Assembly (NCBI GenBank): GCA_904381285.1 | Contig: CAJFII010000005.1 | Coordinates: 1-64,000 of the forward strand | Direction: 5' to 3' | Length of the DNA: 64,000 nucleotides | Source: an uncultured Clostridia bacterium | GTDB taxonomy: Bacteria; Bacillota; Clostridia; TANB77; CAG-508 | In this document: positions 62,856 to 64,000 of the stretch, in pieces | How the letters are laid out: each line of letters begins with the position of its first letter | Numbering within the stretch: the stretch's first letter is position 1 | The notes under the pieces: generated by a model | Told to the model about the DNA's origin: nothing | Database searches by the model: none | What the model saw: only the letters and a program-made list of their open reading frames with translations | Program-made: the position numbers and the translations under genes

Positions 62856-64000
62856 ATGCAAGATTTATTAGAAGGATTAAATGATAAACAATATGAAGCA
62901 GTTATAAATTATGAAGGACCATGTTTAGTAATAGCAGGTGCTGGAAGTGGAAAAACAAAAGTATTAACACATAAAATAGCATATTTAATACAAGAAAAAA
63001 ATGTAAAACCTTGGAACATATTAGCAATAACATTTACAAATAAAGCGGCAAATGAAATGAAAGAAAGAGTAGAAAAGCTAGTAGGAGAAGTCGCAAAAGA
63101 TATGTGGATAGGAACTTTTCATGCTATATGTGTACGAATTTTAAGAAGATATATAGATAGAATAGGTTTTGAATCTTCATTTGTAATATTTGATACAACA
63201 GACCAAAGAGCAATGATAAAAAATTGTTTAAAAGATTTAAATATAGATGACAAAATGTTTACAGATAGAATTGTACAATATGAAATAAGTAATGCAAAAA
63301 ATGAAATGCTAGAACCAAACCAATATCTAGCCCGTGCAAATGGAGATTTTAGAAAAGAAAAAATAGCAAGTATATATGAGTTATATCAAAAAAGACTTAA
63401 AGAAAATAATGCAATAGACTTTGACGATATAATTAATTTTGCAATAAAAATCTTAACAGAAAATCCAGATGTATTAGAATATTATTCTGAAAAATTCAAA
63501 TATATTTTGGTAGATGAATATCAAGACACAAACAAAGCACAATTTATGTTAGTATCATTACTTGCAGCAAGATATGGAAATATAACTGTAGTTGGAGATA
63601 ATGACCAACGGAATATATAGTTTTAGAGGTGCAGATATTACAAATATTTTAAACTTTGAAAAAGATTTTCCAGGAACTAAAATAATAAAACTTGAACAAA
63701 ACTATAGATGTACAGGAAATATATTAAATGTAGCAAATGCATTAATAAAAAATAATGAAGTGAAATATGATAAAAAACTATGGACAAAAAATGAAAAAGG
63801 ATCTCTACCAACAGTAAACCAAGCAGAAGACGAATATGATGAAGCAAGATATATTGTCGAACAGATAAATCATTTAAGAAGAGAAGAATATTTTAAATAT
63901 TCAGACTTTGCAATTTTATATAGAATGAATGCACAATCTCGTGCAATAGAAGAAATTTTAGTAAGAGAAGATATCCCATATAAAATTATAGGTGGTTTGA
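62856..64000 (+). CDS. pcrA: UvrD/PcrA-type DNA helicase (partial at window end); CGG +1 site
   Basis: The N-terminal half of a superfamily 1A helicase. It has LNDKQYEAVINYEGPCLVIA, GAGSGKTKVLTHKIAYLI (Walker A), LAITFTNKAANEMKERVEKL (Ia), WIGTFHAICVRILRR, and FKYILVDEYQDTNKAQFMLV (II). In motif III the frame meets CGG (63609-63611, codon 252). Shifting +1 gives VVGDNDQ-G-IYSFRGADITN, as in the DQ(S/G)IYxFRGA motif, whereas unshifted reading stops three codons later. The +1 frame stays open to the window edge with LEQNYRCTGNILNVAN (IV). PcrA is essential in Bacillota, so high read-through is implied. Confidence 0.92.

Overview
The window is very AT-rich and reads as the chromosome of a spore-forming Clostridia-type Bacillota. 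Supporting genes are spoIIR, a sleB/ypeB germination pair, an alpha/beta-type SASP, Spo0A-like boxes, and ordinary low-GC housekeeping genes (ffs-dnaX-ybaB-recR, murA, murF-ddl, prfA, pcrA). I cannot name the genus.

Layout. 1-11.8 kb is an accessory island: a decayed relaxase, a restriction-modification operon with two different methyltransferases, a DUF262/HNH gene with a nonsense codon in its signature motif, two unknown genes, a LysR regulator, a Cys-rich unknown protein, a histidine phosphatase and a Fic protein. 11.8-24.35 kb is an integrative mobilizable element inserted in the 3' end of tRNA-Pro(TGG). It is bounded by 13-bp direct repeats and carries integrase, excisionase-like protein, relaxase/MobC, RepA_N and TnpV proteins, an AbiE toxin-antitoxin pair, and what looks like a type II Thoeris defence pair (TIR ThsB plus membrane-anchored Macro effector). 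24.4-64 kb is core chromosome.

Main observation. In the core, eight genes are each interrupted by one or two apparent +1 frameshifts, nine sites in all. Every site has the same form: an in-frame CGG codon at which the conserved protein is restored if the C is skipped and GGN is read as glycine (CGGN = Gly). In my manual scan of both strands I found no conventional in-frame CGG arginine codon in any gene I accept. The affected genes include murA (the codon before the catalytic Cys), pcrA, a VirD4-like ATPase (inside Walker A), SleB, a ZIP transporter, a Rieske/FAD oxidoreductase, a 57-aa protein, and an MGDG-synthase-like glycosyltransferase with two sites. Decay or random sequencing error would not be expected to hit one codon in one phase with one outcome. 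The simplest reading is that CGG is not an Arg codon here and is decoded, probably efficiently, by +1 frameshifting or quadruplet decoding as Gly. The one CGN-reading tRNA gene in the window, tRNA-Arg(ACG), is not expected to read CGG.

Other points. Two intergenic copies of a hairpin RNA share an identical loop, have compensatory stem changes, and end in a terminator-like hairpin. One copy lies in a roughly 780-bp gene-poor stretch holding five Spo0A-like boxes. A structured leader precedes the excisionase gene of the element. A 77-bp hairpin repeat flanks a two-gene cassette between prfA and the ZIP gene.
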